DNA of 64,000 nt from positions 20,303 to 84,302 of the forward strand of contig CAVQMB010000043.1 in assembly GCA_963713445.1 (NCBI GenBank), given 5' to 3'. A program made the position numbers and the translations under genes. This DNA comes from CAVQMB01 sp963713445. GTDB taxonomy: Bacteria > Pseudomonadota > Gammaproteobacteria > Competibacterales > Competibacteraceae. Shown in pieces: positions 54,368 to 63,793 of this stretch. Each line of letters begins with the position of its first letter. Position 1 is the first letter of the stretch. Below the pieces are notes generated by a model, which saw nothing but the letters and a program-made list of their open reading frames with translations, searched no databases and was not told the DNA's origin.

Positions 54368-55552
54368 ATGGCAACGATCAGCAAACTGCAATGGGATGAT
54401 CCGCTGCTGCTCGAACAGCAGCTCAGCGAAGAAGAACGTATGGTGCGTGACAGTGCCCGCCAGTACTGTCAGGAGAAACTCCAGCCGCGCATCCTGCGGG
54501 CGTTCCGTGAGGAGCGCTTCGAGCGCGATGTCATGGCTGAAATGGGCGCACTCGGATTGCTTGGTGCGACGGTGCCGGAGGAATACGGCGGTGCCGGACT
54601 CAGCTACGTGTGTTACGGGCTGGTGGCGCGTGAGGTCGAGCGGGTCGATTCCGGATACCGCTCGGCAATGAGCGTGCAGTCATCGCTGGTCATGTATCCC
54701 ATCCAGGCCTACGGCAGTGAAGCCCAGCGCCGTAAGTATCTACCCCCGCTGGCCAGCGGCGAGATGATCGGCTGCTTCGGCCTTACCGAGCCGGATCACG
54801 GTTCCGATCCTGGCGGCATGCGCACCCGGGCCCGCAAGGTCGACGGCGGCTGGCGCCTGAACGGCACCAAGTCCTGGATCTCCAACAGTCCGCTGGCGGA
54901 TATCGGCGTCATCTGGGCCAAGGACGACGACGGCGTCATCCGCGGTTTCATTGTGGAGCGCGGTATGAAGGGTCTCAGCACCCCCACGATCGAGGGTAAG
55001 TGTGCTCTGCGGGCCTCGGCGACCGGCCAGGTGGTGATGGATGACCTGCTCGTACCGGATGCCAATCGGCTACCTGACGTCGAAGGGCTGAAGGGGCCGT
55101 TTGGCTGTCTCAACCGGGCCCGTTACGGTATTGCCTGGGGCGCCATGGGCGCCGCCGAATTCTGCTGGTATGCGGCCCGCAACTACACCCTTGAACGCCA
55201 CCAGTTCGGCCGCCCACTGGCAGCTAACCAGTTGATCCAGAAAAAGCTGGCCGACATGCAGACGGAAATTGCGCTGGGGTTGCAGGGCGCATTACGGGTC
55301 GGCCGGCTGATCGACGACGGCCAGCTGATTCCGGACGCGATCTCGCTGATCAAGCGCAACAACTGCGGCAAGGCGCTGGACGTTGCCCGTCAGGCCCGCG
55401 ACATGCACGGCGCCAACGGTATTTCCGACGAGTACCATGTGATCCGTCATATGCTCAATCTGGAAGTGGTCAACACCTACGAGGGTACGCACGACGTGCA
55501 TGCACTGATCCTGGGACGGGCTCAGACCGGGATTCAGGCGTTCACCGGATGA
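54368..55552 (+). CDS. gcdH: Glutaryl-CoA dehydrogenase
   Basis: ATG at 54368 with GAGGTG upstream gives 394 residues. It is an acyl-CoA dehydrogenase fold with FGLTEPDHGSDPGGM, KSWISNSPLADI and the catalytic Glu in NTYEGTHDVHALILGRAQTG, a signature of glutaryl-CoA dehydrogenases. It oxidises and decarboxylates glutaryl-CoA to crotonyl-CoA (lysine/tryptophan degradation), passing electrons to ETF. It overlaps the following CoA-transferase gene (ATGA), supporting a glutarate pathway. Confidence 0.93.
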   Translation: MATISKLQWDDPLLLEQQLSEEERMVRDSARQYCQEKLQPRILRAFREERFERDVMAEMGALGLLGATVPEEYGGAGLSYVCYGLVAREVERVDSGYRSAMSVQSSLVMYPIQAYGSEAQRRKYLPPLASGEMIGCFGLTEPDHGSDPGGMRTRARKVDGGWRLNGTKSWISNSPLADIGVIWAKDDDGVIRGFIVERGMKGLSTPTIEGKCALRASATGQVVMDDLLVPDANRLPDVEGLKGPFGCLNRARYGIAWGAMGAAEFCWYAARNYTLERHQFGRPLAANQLIQKKLADMQTEIALGLQGALRVGRLIDDGQLIPDAISLIKRNNCGKALDVARQARDMHGANGISDEYHVIRHMLNLEVVNTYEGTHDVHALILGRAQTGIQAFTG

Positions 55553-56772
55553 GCGGCGCTCTATCGCACATCCGGGTGCTGGATCTCAGCCGGGTGCTGG
55601 CTGGACCGTGGTCGGGCCAGGTGCTGGCCGATCTGGGCGCTGATGTGATCAAGGTCGAGCGGCCGGGGCAGGGCGATGATACGCGCAGTTGGGGACCGCC
55701 GTATCTGCGGGACCCGCACGGTGCAGATACCAGCGAGGCTGCGTATTTTCTGGCCGCCAACCGTGGTAAACGGTCGCTCACCATTGACTTCACGCGGCCC
55801 GAGGGTCAGGCGCTGGTGCGCGAGCTGGCGCAGCAATCGGATATAGTCCTGGAGAATTTCAAGGTTGGCGGGCTGGCCAAGTACGGACTCGACTATGCGT
55901 CACTGAAGCCGCTTAATCCGGGGCTCATCTACTGTTCGATCACCGGCTTTGGCCAGGACGGTCCGTATGCGCAGCGGGCCGGATACGACTTCATGATCCA
56001 GGCCATGGGCGGTTTGATGAGCATCACCGGTGAGCCTGATGAAAAGCCCGGCGGCGGGCCACAGAAGGTCGGGGTCGCCCTGGCCGATATTCTGACGGGA
56101 ATGTATGCCAGCGTCGCCGTGCTGGCGGCCCTGGCCCATCGAGAGCGTTCCGGCGAGGGCCAGTACATCGATCTGGCACTGCTCGACGTACAGGTGGCCA
56201 GCCTGGCGAATCAGGCCATGAACTATCTGACCTCCGGTGTCGCGCCGCAGAGGCTGGGCAACGCCCATCCCAACATCGTGCCGTATCAGGTCTTCGCCTC
56301 CGCCGACGGCCACCTCATCATCGCAGTCGGCAACGATCGCCAGTTCCAGCGCCTGTGCGGATTGCTCGACTGCCCGGAGCTTGCCAGCGATGAGCGTTAT
56401 GCGACCAACGCGGCGCGGGTGGCTCACCGCGCGACCCTGATCCCGCGGCTGGCCGAACGGTTGCGACAACGCTCCAGCGGCGAGTGGCTGGCGGAGTTGG
56501 AACGACTGGGGGTGCCCAGTGGCCCGATCAACACCATCGATCAGGTGTTTGCCGATCCGCAGGTCCAGCATCGCGCGATGCACCGGACCCTGGCGCATCC
56601 GGCCGCCGGCGAGGCGCCCCTGGTGGCCAGTCCGATGCGGTTCTCTGCGACACCGGTGGAGTATCGGCGGCCACCGCCGACGCTCGGACAGCATACCGAG
56701 GAAGTGCTGCAGGAACTGCTGGGTTTGGACCCCGAGCGGCTCGCCGAATTGCGCCGGCAGCAGGTCATCTGA
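55549..56772 (+). CDS. CaiB/BaiF family CoA-transferase, probably for glutarate
   Basis: The 407-residue family III CoA-transferase shows RVLDLSRVLAGPWSGQVLADLGADVIKVERPG, the catalytic Asp in GGGPQKVGVALADILTGMYA, and VPSGPINTIDQVFADPQV. It transfers CoA between acids. Its start overlaps the glutaryl-CoA dehydrogenase stop, as in operons where it makes glutaryl-CoA from glutarate. Substrate inferred from context. Confidence 0.9.
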   Translation: MSGALSHIRVLDLSRVLAGPWSGQVLADLGADVIKVERPGQGDDTRSWGPPYLRDPHGADTSEAAYFLAANRGKRSLTIDFTRPEGQALVRELAQQSDIVLENFKVGGLAKYGLDYASLKPLNPGLIYCSITGFGQDGPYAQRAGYDFMIQAMGGLMSITGEPDEKPGGGPQKVGVALADILTGMYASVAVLAALAHRERSGEGQYIDLALLDVQVASLANQAMNYLTSGVAPQRLGNAHPNIVPYQVFASADGHLIIAVGNDRQFQRLCGLLDCPELASDERYATNAARVAHRATLIPRLAERLRQRSSGEWLAELERLGVPSGPINTIDQVFADPQVQHRAMHRTLAHPAAGEAPLVASPMRFSATPVEYRRPPPTLGQHTEEVLQELLGLDPERLAELRRQQVI

Positions 56773-56790
56773 CGCCGCGCCCGGGCGATT

Positions 56791-56804
56791 TTGACGCAGG
56801 TCAA
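56791..56804 (+). promoter_or_regulatory. FNR/FixK-type box TTGACGCAGGTCAA before the pta/ack operon
   Basis: This TTGAC-N4-GTCAA palindrome is followed 29.5 bp from its centre by TATAGT (56827-56832, 5 of 6 to -10). Class II spacing fits a transcript start near 56839 and a 150-nt leader before the MaoC-Pta gene. Confidence 0.75.
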
Positions 56805-56992
56805 TGTTGCGCTGCAAAATCACGGCTATAGTTGCGGCTGTCCGGTCAGGCCAGCGCTGGCGTGCTCTTCGACGCCGCGCTTGTGTCGACGTGCGGGCGG
56901 CCCCGCCCGGGACAGCGAACGAGGCCACGGACTGACCGGTCCTGCCGTCTGCCTCGATGCGGGTTATCACATCATCGCTTAGGAGATGCTGC

Positions 56993-58381
56993 GTGGATAT
57001 CATCGAAAACCGCACGTTCGACGAAATCGAGGTGGGCGACTCGGCCAGTCTGGAGCGGCCGTTGACCATGCGGGATATCAAGCTGTTCGCGACCATGTCC
57101 GGTGACGTCAATCCCGCCCATGTGGATGAGGATTACGCCCGCAGCAGCCGGTTCCATGCGGTGATCGCCCATGGCATGTGGGCCGGCTCGCTTATTTCCA
57201 CCGTGCTGGGTACCAAACTGCCCGGGCCGGGTACGATCTACCTCGACCAGAGTCTGCATTTCCACGGTCCGGTCAAACTGGGTGACCGGCTTAAGGTCAC
57301 TGTCAGGGTTACCCGCAAGGATAGTGGGCGCCACCGGATCACGTTGGACTGCGAAGGGCATAATCAGAACGGTGACCGCGTGATCAGCGGGGTCGCCGAG
57401 GTGCTGGCGCCGACCGAAAAGATTCGCCGCCCGCGCTGGCTGTTGCCGGAGGTGTACCTGGCCGAACGGGTTCATCTGCACCGGTTGATGGAAGCCGCGC
57501 GCAGCCGTCCGACCTTGACCACTGCGGTGGTGCATCCGTGCGAGCGGCAGGCTTTGCTGGGCGCGATCGCAGCCGCCGAGGCGGATTTGATCGAGCCGGT
57601 ACTGATTGGGCCGCAGCACAAGATTTGCGCCATTGCCGAGGCTGAGAAGATCGATATCGGGCGCTTCCGGCTGGTCGATGTGCCGCACAGTCATGCCGCC
57701 GCCGAACGGTCGGTGGCACTGGCCCGCAACGGTGAGGTACAGGCTCTGATGAAGGGAAGCCTGCATACCGATGAGCTGTTGCACGAGGTGGTCCAGAAAG
57801 ATACCGGACTGCGTACCGAGCGCCGTTTGAGTCACGTGTTCGCATTCGACGTGCCGACCTATGCCCGGCCGCTGTTCATCACCGACGCCGCGATCAACAT
57901 CTACCCGGATCTGGACACCAAGCGCGACATCGTTCAAAACGCCATTGAATTGGCCCACGCGCTGGGTATCGAGCAGCCACGGATGGCGGTTCTGTCGGCG
58001 GTGGAGACCGTGACCTCAAAGATTCAGTCGACGCTTGATGCGGCGGCCCTGTGCAAAATGACTGACCGTGGTCAGATCAGCGGTGCCATCGTCGATGGTC
58101 CGCTGGCGTTTGATAATGCCGTGTCGGCCGCTGCAGCCGCCACCAAGGGCATTGTCTCAGCGGTCGCCGGCCAGGCTGACATTCTGGTAGTGCCGGATCT
58201 GGAATCGGGCAACATGCTGGCCAAGCAACTCGAATATCTGGCGGGCGCCCAGGGTGCCGGTATCGTGCTCGGTGCCCGCCTGCCGATCATGCTGACCAGT
58301 CGCGCCGACGACGCCATCAGTCGCGTGGCCTCCTGCGCGCTGGCGGTGATGCTGGCGGCGCATACCGCGGAGGCGGCATGA
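56993..58381 (+). CDS. Bifunctional enoyl-CoA hydratase/phosphate acetyltransferase
   Basis: GTG at 56993 with AGGAG upstream gives 462 residues. The MaoC-type hotdog hydratase domain (about 1-140) has FATMSGDVNPAHVDEDYA and IAHGMWAGSLIS. A PTA/PTB domain (about 160-460) has MKGSLHTDELLHEV, RRLSHVFAFDVP, FITDAAINIYPDL and VVPDLESGNMLAKQLEYL. The second half makes acetyl phosphate from acetyl-CoA, and acetate kinase follows with ATGA overlap, so the pair yields ATP by substrate-level phosphorylation. Butyryl-type substrates are possible. Confidence 0.93.
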   Translation: MDIIENRTFDEIEVGDSASLERPLTMRDIKLFATMSGDVNPAHVDEDYARSSRFHAVIAHGMWAGSLISTVLGTKLPGPGTIYLDQSLHFHGPVKLGDRLKVTVRVTRKDSGRHRITLDCEGHNQNGDRVISGVAEVLAPTEKIRRPRWLLPEVYLAERVHLHRLMEAARSRPTLTTAVVHPCERQALLGAIAAAEADLIEPVLIGPQHKICAIAEAEKIDIGRFRLVDVPHSHAAAERSVALARNGEVQALMKGSLHTDELLHEVVQKDTGLRTERRLSHVFAFDVPTYARPLFITDAAINIYPDLDTKRDIVQNAIELAHALGIEQPRMAVLSAVETVTSKIQSTLDAAALCKMTDRGQISGAIVDGPLAFDNAVSAAAAATKGIVSAVAGQADILVVPDLESGNMLAKQLEYLAGAQGAGIVLGARLPIMLTSRADDAISRVASCALAVMLAAHTAEAA

Positions 58382-59556
58382 GCCGGGCGATACTGGTTCT
58401 CAACAGCGGTTCGTCGAGCATCAAGTTCGAGCTGTTCGCCCAGGCCGATCTCAGTCCGCTGGCCCACGGTCAGATCGACGGTATCGGCACCCAGCCGACG
58501 CTGGCAGTGGCTGACGCCGATGGTAAGCGACTGGTCGACCGCGCGCTGGACCCGTCGGTCGACCACCACCAGGCGCTGGTCGATCTGCTGGACTGGGGTG
58601 AACACAACGGCCTGACCAACGACCTGGCCGGGGCCGGCCATCGGGTGGTGCACGGTGGCACCCGGTTCCATCATCCGGTGCGTATCGACACTGAGGTGTT
58701 GACCGCGCTGGAGCAGCTTTATCCGCTGGCGCCTTTGCATCAGCCACACAATGTGGCCGGCATCAAGGCGCTGGCGTCACGCAAGCCCGATCTGCCGCAA
58801 GTGGCCTGTTTCGATACGGCGTTTCATGCCGACGCACCCGCTGTGGCCCAGGCATTCGCATTACCGCGCGAGCTTACCGAACACGGCATCCGCCGCTATG
58901 GGTTTCACGGTTTGTCCTACGAGTATATCGCCAGTGTTCTGCCCGGGCGGCTCGGTGTCGAGGCCGCGCACGGCAAAGTGGTCGTTGCGCATCTGGGCAA
59001 TGGTGCCAGCATGTGCGCGCTTGACGGTGGTCGCAGTGTTGCGACCACCATGGGTTTTACTGCACTGGATGGCCTGCCGATGGGTACCCGTTGCGGCAAT
59101 CTCGACCCCGGCGTGGTGCTGTACCTGATCGGCGATCACGGCATGGGCGTGGGATCGGTCAACGACCTGCTGTACCACCGTTCGGGCCTGTTGGGCGTAT
59201 CCGGCGTCAGCAACGACATGCGCACCCTGCTGGCCAGCGACGATCCGCATGCCGCCGAAGCGGTGGAGCTGTTCGCCTATCGTATCAACCGTGAGCTGGG
59301 TTCGTTGGCGGCGGCCCTGGGCGGACTGGACGCGCTGGTCTTCACAGGTGGTATCGGTGAGCATGCGGCGCCGGTACGGGCCCGGGTCTGCGAGCTGGCC
59401 GGTTGGCTGGGGCTGCGCATCGACCCGGCAGCCAACGATGCCGGCAGCACCTGCATCAGCATGCCCGAGAGTGCTGTTGGGGTGTGGGTCATCGCAACTG
59501 CGGAGGAACTGATGATCGCCCGGCACACGCGGCGGTTGCTATCGACGGATGAGTGA
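58378..59556 (+). CDS. ackA: Acetate kinase
   Basis: The 392-residue ASKHA-fold kinase has ILVLNSGSSSIKFELF at the N-terminus, GHRVVHGG, FDTAFHADAP, RYGFHGLSYEYIA, VVAHLGNGASMCAL and VFTGGIGEHA. It converts acetyl phosphate and ADP to acetate and ATP. Translationally coupled to the upstream phosphate acetyltransferase; together a fermentation or overflow module. Confidence 0.97.
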   Translation: MSRAILVLNSGSSSIKFELFAQADLSPLAHGQIDGIGTQPTLAVADADGKRLVDRALDPSVDHHQALVDLLDWGEHNGLTNDLAGAGHRVVHGGTRFHHPVRIDTEVLTALEQLYPLAPLHQPHNVAGIKALASRKPDLPQVACFDTAFHADAPAVAQAFALPRELTEHGIRRYGFHGLSYEYIASVLPGRLGVEAAHGKVVVAHLGNGASMCALDGGRSVATTMGFTALDGLPMGTRCGNLDPGVVLYLIGDHGMGVGSVNDLLYHRSGLLGVSGVSNDMRTLLASDDPHAAEAVELFAYRINRELGSLAAALGGLDALVFTGGIGEHAAPVRARVCELAGWLGLRIDPAANDAGSTCISMPESAVGVWVIATAEELMIARHTRRLLSTDE

Positions 59557-59565
59557 CGCGGCGCC

Positions 59566-60174
59566 ATGCTGGAGCATTTTCTGCAAGCCGTTGCGGCGCT
59601 GATAGCGATCGCCAATCCGGTCGGGGCGGTGCCGGTGTTCCGTGGGATGACGGCGACTCTGGATCCGGGGCAGCAACGCCGGGTAGCGCTTCGGACTACT
59701 CTGTACGTGGCCCTGATCCTACTGGTGGCTGCACTGGAAGGGCGCTGGCTGCTGTCATTGCTGGGTATTACGGATGCGGCGTTTCAGGCCGGTGGTGGCC
59801 TGGTGATTCTGTTGATGGGTCTGGAAATGATGCGTGGCCGGCCTGCCCGGGTACAGCATGAAGCCGGCAGTGACGCCGACGACGATCCGGCGCTGGTGCC
59901 ACTGGCGATGCCTATCATCGCGGGTCCCGGCGCCATTACCGTGGTTATTACGCTGACCGCGCACGAGCGCTCCCTGAGCGGCCAGCTCAGCGTGCTGGGG
60001 GCGGTGTTGTGTCTGGCGCTGGCATTGTTGACCGCGCTGTTCTTCGCCCGCTGGCTGCACAACCGTATCGGTCGCCGCGGCCACCGGGTATTGCTGCGGT
60101 TTCTTGGCCTGGTGCTGGTGGTACTTGGTGCCCAGCTCATGCTGAGCGGCATCAGAATATTTCTGGTTCATTGA
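59566..60174 (+). CDS. MarC family integral membrane protein
   Basis: The 202-residue protein has six helices. AIANPVGAVPVFRGMT near the N-terminus, FQAGGGLVILLMGLEMMRG and VPLAMPIIAGPGAITVVI in the middle and FLGLVLVVLGAQLMLSGI at the end are MarC hallmarks. Transport function is not established for the family. It lies 9 nt after ackA and 20 nt before the ATPase gene, so within the same operon. Confidence 0.9.
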   Translation: MLEHFLQAVAALIAIANPVGAVPVFRGMTATLDPGQQRRVALRTTLYVALILLVAALEGRWLLSLLGITDAAFQAGGGLVILLMGLEMMRGRPARVQHEAGSDADDDPALVPLAMPIIAGPGAITVVITLTAHERSLSGQLSVLGAVLCLALALLTALFFARWLHNRIGRRGHRVLLRFLGLVLVVLGAQLMLSGIRIFLVH

Positions 60175-60194
60175 TCATGACAGGGGAGTAGGCC

Positions 60195-62660
60195 ATGAAC
60201 GAGACAGTGGCCAAGCCCGGCGACGCCGAGCAGCCCAATACAACCGTCGATTTGAGCGGCCTTGGTGCGAGTGAAGCCCAGGCCCGGTTGCAACAGTACG
60301 GTTACAACGAGCTGGCCGAACACGAGGTCAGCGCACTGCGTAAGTTTCTCAGTTATTTCTGGGGACCTATCCCGTGGATGATCGAGGTGGCGGCGGTGTT
60401 GTCGGCGGTGGTCCGGCACTGGCCGGATCTCATCATCATCCTGGTGTTGCTGGTGTTCAATGCGGTGGTCGGATTCTGGCAGGAATACCAGGCCGGCAAC
60501 GCCATTGCCCAGTTAAAGAAGGGTCTGGCGTTGCGCGCGCGGGTGCGACGCGACGGCAAGTGGCAGGAAATCGCTGCGCGCGAGCTGGTGCCGGGTGACG
60601 TGGTGCGACTGCGCCTCGGCGATGTGGTCCCGGCCGACGCTCAGCTCGCCGACGGCGATTATCTCAGTGTGGACCAGTCGGCACTGACCGGTGAATCGCT
60701 GCCAGTGGATAAAGCCACTGGCGACACGGCGTATTCCGGATCATCGGTCAAGCAGGGCGAGATGGTGGCGGTGGTGACTGCTACGGGCATGCACACCTAT
60801 TTCGGCAAGACCGCGCAGCTGGTTAGCTCGGCCCACACGGTATCGCACTTTCAGAAAGCGGTACTGACCATTGGCGATTATCTGATCTATCTGGCGCTGG
60901 CGCTGGTGGCCGTACTGGTGCTGGTGGGACTGGAGCGACAGTGGCCGTTGCTGGAACTCGCCCAGTTCGCGCTGATTCTCACCGTGGCTTCGATACCGGT
61001 GGCGATGCCAGCAGTCCTGTCGGTGACCATGGCGGTTGGCGCGATGGTGTTGTCCAAGCTCAAGGCCATCGTCGCCCGGCTCGAGTCGATCGAGGAAATG
61101 GCCGGCATGGATATCCTCTGTTCCGACAAGACCGGTACCCTGACCCAGAACAAACTCACCCTGGGCGAGCCGGTGCGGTTCGCCGCTGCGGATGATCAGG
61201 CGCTGATCTTGGCCGCCGCGCTGGCCAGCAAGGCCGAGGATGCCGATGCGATCGATAACGCCGTGCTGGCAGGGTTGGCCGACGGCAACCAACTGGCCGA
61301 TTACCAGCAACACAAATTCGTGCCGTTCGACCCGGTGCATAAGCGCACCGAAGCCACGATTCAGGATGCCGAAGGGTGCACCTTCAAGGTCACCAAAGGT
61401 GCGCCGCAGGTGATTCTCGACCTGTGCAAGGTCGACGACGCGACCCGCCAGCAGGCCCAGCAGGCGGTTGATCGTTATGCTGCCAAGGGGTTTCGGGCGC
61501 TCGGGGTGGCCCGCGCGGACAATGACCACTGGCAGCTGCTGGGTCTGTTATCGCTATTCGACCCGCCGCGGGAGGATGCCGCGGAAACCATCGAACAGGC
61601 CGGCCGGCACGGCGTGCACATCAAGATGGTGACCGGCGACAATACGGCGATCGCCCGCGAGATCGCCGGCCAGCTCGGGCTGGGGCAAAATATCATGGCG
61701 GCTGACCAGCTCGATTTCGGGGCAGGTGACCAGGCGATCGATACGCGCCAGCTGGAACGGGTTGACGGGTTCTCCCAGGTGTTTCCGGAGCACAAGTTCA
61801 AGCTGGTCAATGGGTTCCAGAGCGACGGCCATCTGGTCGGCATGACCGGTGACGGTGTCAATGACGCGCCGGCGCTTAAGCAGGCCGATGTCGGCATCGC
61901 CGTCAGCGGTGCTACCGACGCGGCGCGGGCAGCGGCTGATCTGGTCCTGACCGCACCCGGTCTGAACGTGATCATCCGGGCGGTGGAGGAGGCCCGGCGG
62001 ATCTTTCAGCGGATGACAGCCTACGCCATTTACCGCATCACCGAGACCATCCGCATCATGATCTTCATGGTGCTTGCCATCCTGGTCTATAACTTTTATC
62101 CGATTACGGCGGTGATGATCATCCTGCTGGCGCTGCTCAATGATCTGCCCATCATGACAATCGCCAAGGACGCCACCTGGCTGCCCCCGAGGCCGGTCCG
62201 ATGGGATATGCACCAGGTTCTCGGGGTGGCGACGGCGCTCGGCACCATGGGTGTCATCGAGACGTTTCTGCTGCTGATCCTGGCGCGTAGCTGGTACGGC
62301 ATGGCGTTGCCTGAACTCCAGACGCTGATTTTTCTGAAACTGGTCGTGGCCGGGCATTTGACGCTGCTGGTGGCGCGTACCCACAGACCGTTTTTCACCC
62401 GGCCGTATCCGGCGCCGATCCTGCTCGGTGCCATCCTTAGTACTCAGTTGCTGGCGGTGCTGATCGCTCACTATGGCGTGTTCGTGACGCCGTTGCCCTG
62501 GCTGGCAGTCGGGGCAGTATGGCTGTACTGCCTGATATGGCTCGGTATCGAGGATCTGGTAAAACTGGCGGTTTATCGCCATCTGGAGCGCGGAAACCGG
62601 CATCAGCTACGGTTTCTGGGTACCCTCAAGGCTTCGCTCCACCACCCTGCCAAGCATTGA
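60195..62660 (+). CDS. Plasma-membrane-type H+-transporting P-type ATPase (P3A)
   Basis: The 821-residue product has actuator motif DQSALTGESLPVDK, phosphorylation site CSDKTGTLTQNKL with Asp near 310, VTGDNTAIAREIAGQLGLG, and hinge GDGVNDAPALKQADVGIAVSGATDAARAAAD; about ten helices. SYFWGPIPWMIEVAA and ASIPVAMPAVLSVTMAVGA with KAIVARLESIEEMAGMDILC are typical of proton pumps. It should extrude H+ at ATP cost, which fits coupling to acetate production. RBS GGGGAG upstream. Confidence 0.93.
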   Translation: MNETVAKPGDAEQPNTTVDLSGLGASEAQARLQQYGYNELAEHEVSALRKFLSYFWGPIPWMIEVAAVLSAVVRHWPDLIIILVLLVFNAVVGFWQEYQAGNAIAQLKKGLALRARVRRDGKWQEIAARELVPGDVVRLRLGDVVPADAQLADGDYLSVDQSALTGESLPVDKATGDTAYSGSSVKQGEMVAVVTATGMHTYFGKTAQLVSSAHTVSHFQKAVLTIGDYLIYLALALVAVLVLVGLERQWPLLELAQFALILTVASIPVAMPAVLSVTMAVGAMVLSKLKAIVARLESIEEMAGMDILCSDKTGTLTQNKLTLGEPVRFAAADDQALILAAALASKAEDADAIDNAVLAGLADGNQLADYQQHKFVPFDPVHKRTEATIQDAEGCTFKVTKGAPQVILDLCKVDDATRQQAQQAVDRYAAKGFRALGVARADNDHWQLLGLLSLFDPPREDAAETIEQAGRHGVHIKMVTGDNTAIAREIAGQLGLGQNIMAADQLDFGAGDQAIDTRQLERVDGFSQVFPEHKFKLVNGFQSDGHLVGMTGDGVNDAPALKQADVGIAVSGATDAARAAADLVLTAPGLNVIIRAVEEARRIFQRMTAYAIYRITETIRIMIFMVLAILVYNFYPITAVMIILLALLNDLPIMTIAKDATWLPPRPVRWDMHQVLGVATALGTMGVIETFLLLILARSWYGMALPELQTLIFLKLVVAGHLTLLVARTHRPFFTRPYPAPILLGAILSTQLLAVLIAHYGVFVTPLPWLAVGAVWLYCLIWLGIEDLVKLAVYRHLERGNRHQLRFLGTLKASLHHPAKH

Positions 62661-62674
62661 TCGGAGGTTGTCAC

Positions 62675-63793
62675 ATGACGCAAGACCCGGCGGTCGGCGA
62701 AAACAGCGTACCCTGGTTCTGGCCTTTCAGCGCGGCTGCGGCGTTGGCCGACGAGGAGCTGGAGCTGTTGGCCGACAACCTCAAATTCGCAGCCGAGGAG
62801 GAGAAGATTGATCATCCTCCGCTGCCACGTTTCGCTACCGCGAATCAGCAGCGGCTGGAGCTGCATACCCTGCGGCTGCGGGATTTCTCTCCAGCCGGAG
62901 CTGAAGGGACGGCCACTGTGATCGATGCCCCGTACGCTGGCCACCGCTCGACCATTGCCGATTACCACAAGGGTCAGAGCCTGGTGGAGACGCTGCTGGA
63001 CAACGGCGTGCGGCGTGTGCTGGTCACCGACTGGAAAAGCGCGACTCTGGCGATGAAGGATTACGACATCGACACTTATCTGGCCGAACTCAACGTCTGC
63101 GTCGACGATCTGGGTGGTCGGGTCAATCTGGTCGGTTTGTGCCAGGGCGGCTGGATGTCGGCCATGTTCGCAGCGCGTTATCCGAACAAGGTGGCATCAC
63201 TGGTGCTGGCCGGGGCGCCGATCGACACGGCCGCCGGTCATGGGCCGATCAGGAAGCTGGTGAAGCGGCTCCCGGTCAGTGTTTATGAGCATTTGGTCGA
63301 GGCGGGCGGTGGCCTGATGAAGGGCCAGTTCATGCTGGCCGGCTGGAAGAACATGCATCCGGAGAAGCAGTACTTCGACAAGTATGTCGACCTTTACGAA
63401 CATATCGACGACCCGGCTTATCTCAGCAAGCAGGAGAGCTTCGCCCGCTGGTACGAGAATCCGATTGACCTGCCTGGCCGCTGGTATCTGCAGGCCATTA
63501 CCGAGCTGTTTCGGGAAAACCGCTTCTTCAAGGGTGGATTCGTCGGTCTGGGCCGGACCTTGTCGCTCAAGGACATTACCTGTCCGGTTTACCTGTTGGC
63601 CGGCGAGCAGGACGACATCACCACCCCGGAACAGGTGTTCAATGCCGACAAGCACCTTGGTACACCGGCCGGCCGGATTGTCAAAACCCTGGCGCCGGGC
63701 GGTCATATCGGCCTGTTCATGGGCGCGCACACCCTGAAAAAGTACTGGCCGGAGATCGCCCAATGGATCTTGCAGAATGGTGAGCCGGGCTGA
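62675..63793 (+). CDS. PhaC/PhaZ-like alpha/beta hydrolase with Cys nucleophile
   Basis: ATG 62675 with GGAGG upstream gives 372 residues. Catalytic triad: Cys in VGLCQGGW (about 153-158), Asp in LLAGEQDDITTPEQ and His in APGGHIGLFMG. DAPYAGHRSTIADYHKGQSLVETLL and VLVTDWKSATLAMKDYDID are shared with PHA synthases and intracellular PHB depolymerases, but the PhaC N-terminal domain is absent. A role in PHA metabolism is likely; synthase against depolymerase is open. It lies 14 nt after the ATPase gene. Confidence 0.8.
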   Translation: MTQDPAVGENSVPWFWPFSAAAALADEELELLADNLKFAAEEEKIDHPPLPRFATANQQRLELHTLRLRDFSPAGAEGTATVIDAPYAGHRSTIADYHKGQSLVETLLDNGVRRVLVTDWKSATLAMKDYDIDTYLAELNVCVDDLGGRVNLVGLCQGGWMSAMFAARYPNKVASLVLAGAPIDTAAGHGPIRKLVKRLPVSVYEHLVEAGGGLMKGQFMLAGWKNMHPEKQYFDKYVDLYEHIDDPAYLSKQESFARWYENPIDLPGRWYLQAITELFRENRFFKGGFVGLGRTLSLKDITCPVYLLAGEQDDITTPEQVFNADKHLGTPAGRIVKTLAPGGHIGLFMGAHTLKKYWPEIAQWILQNGEPG

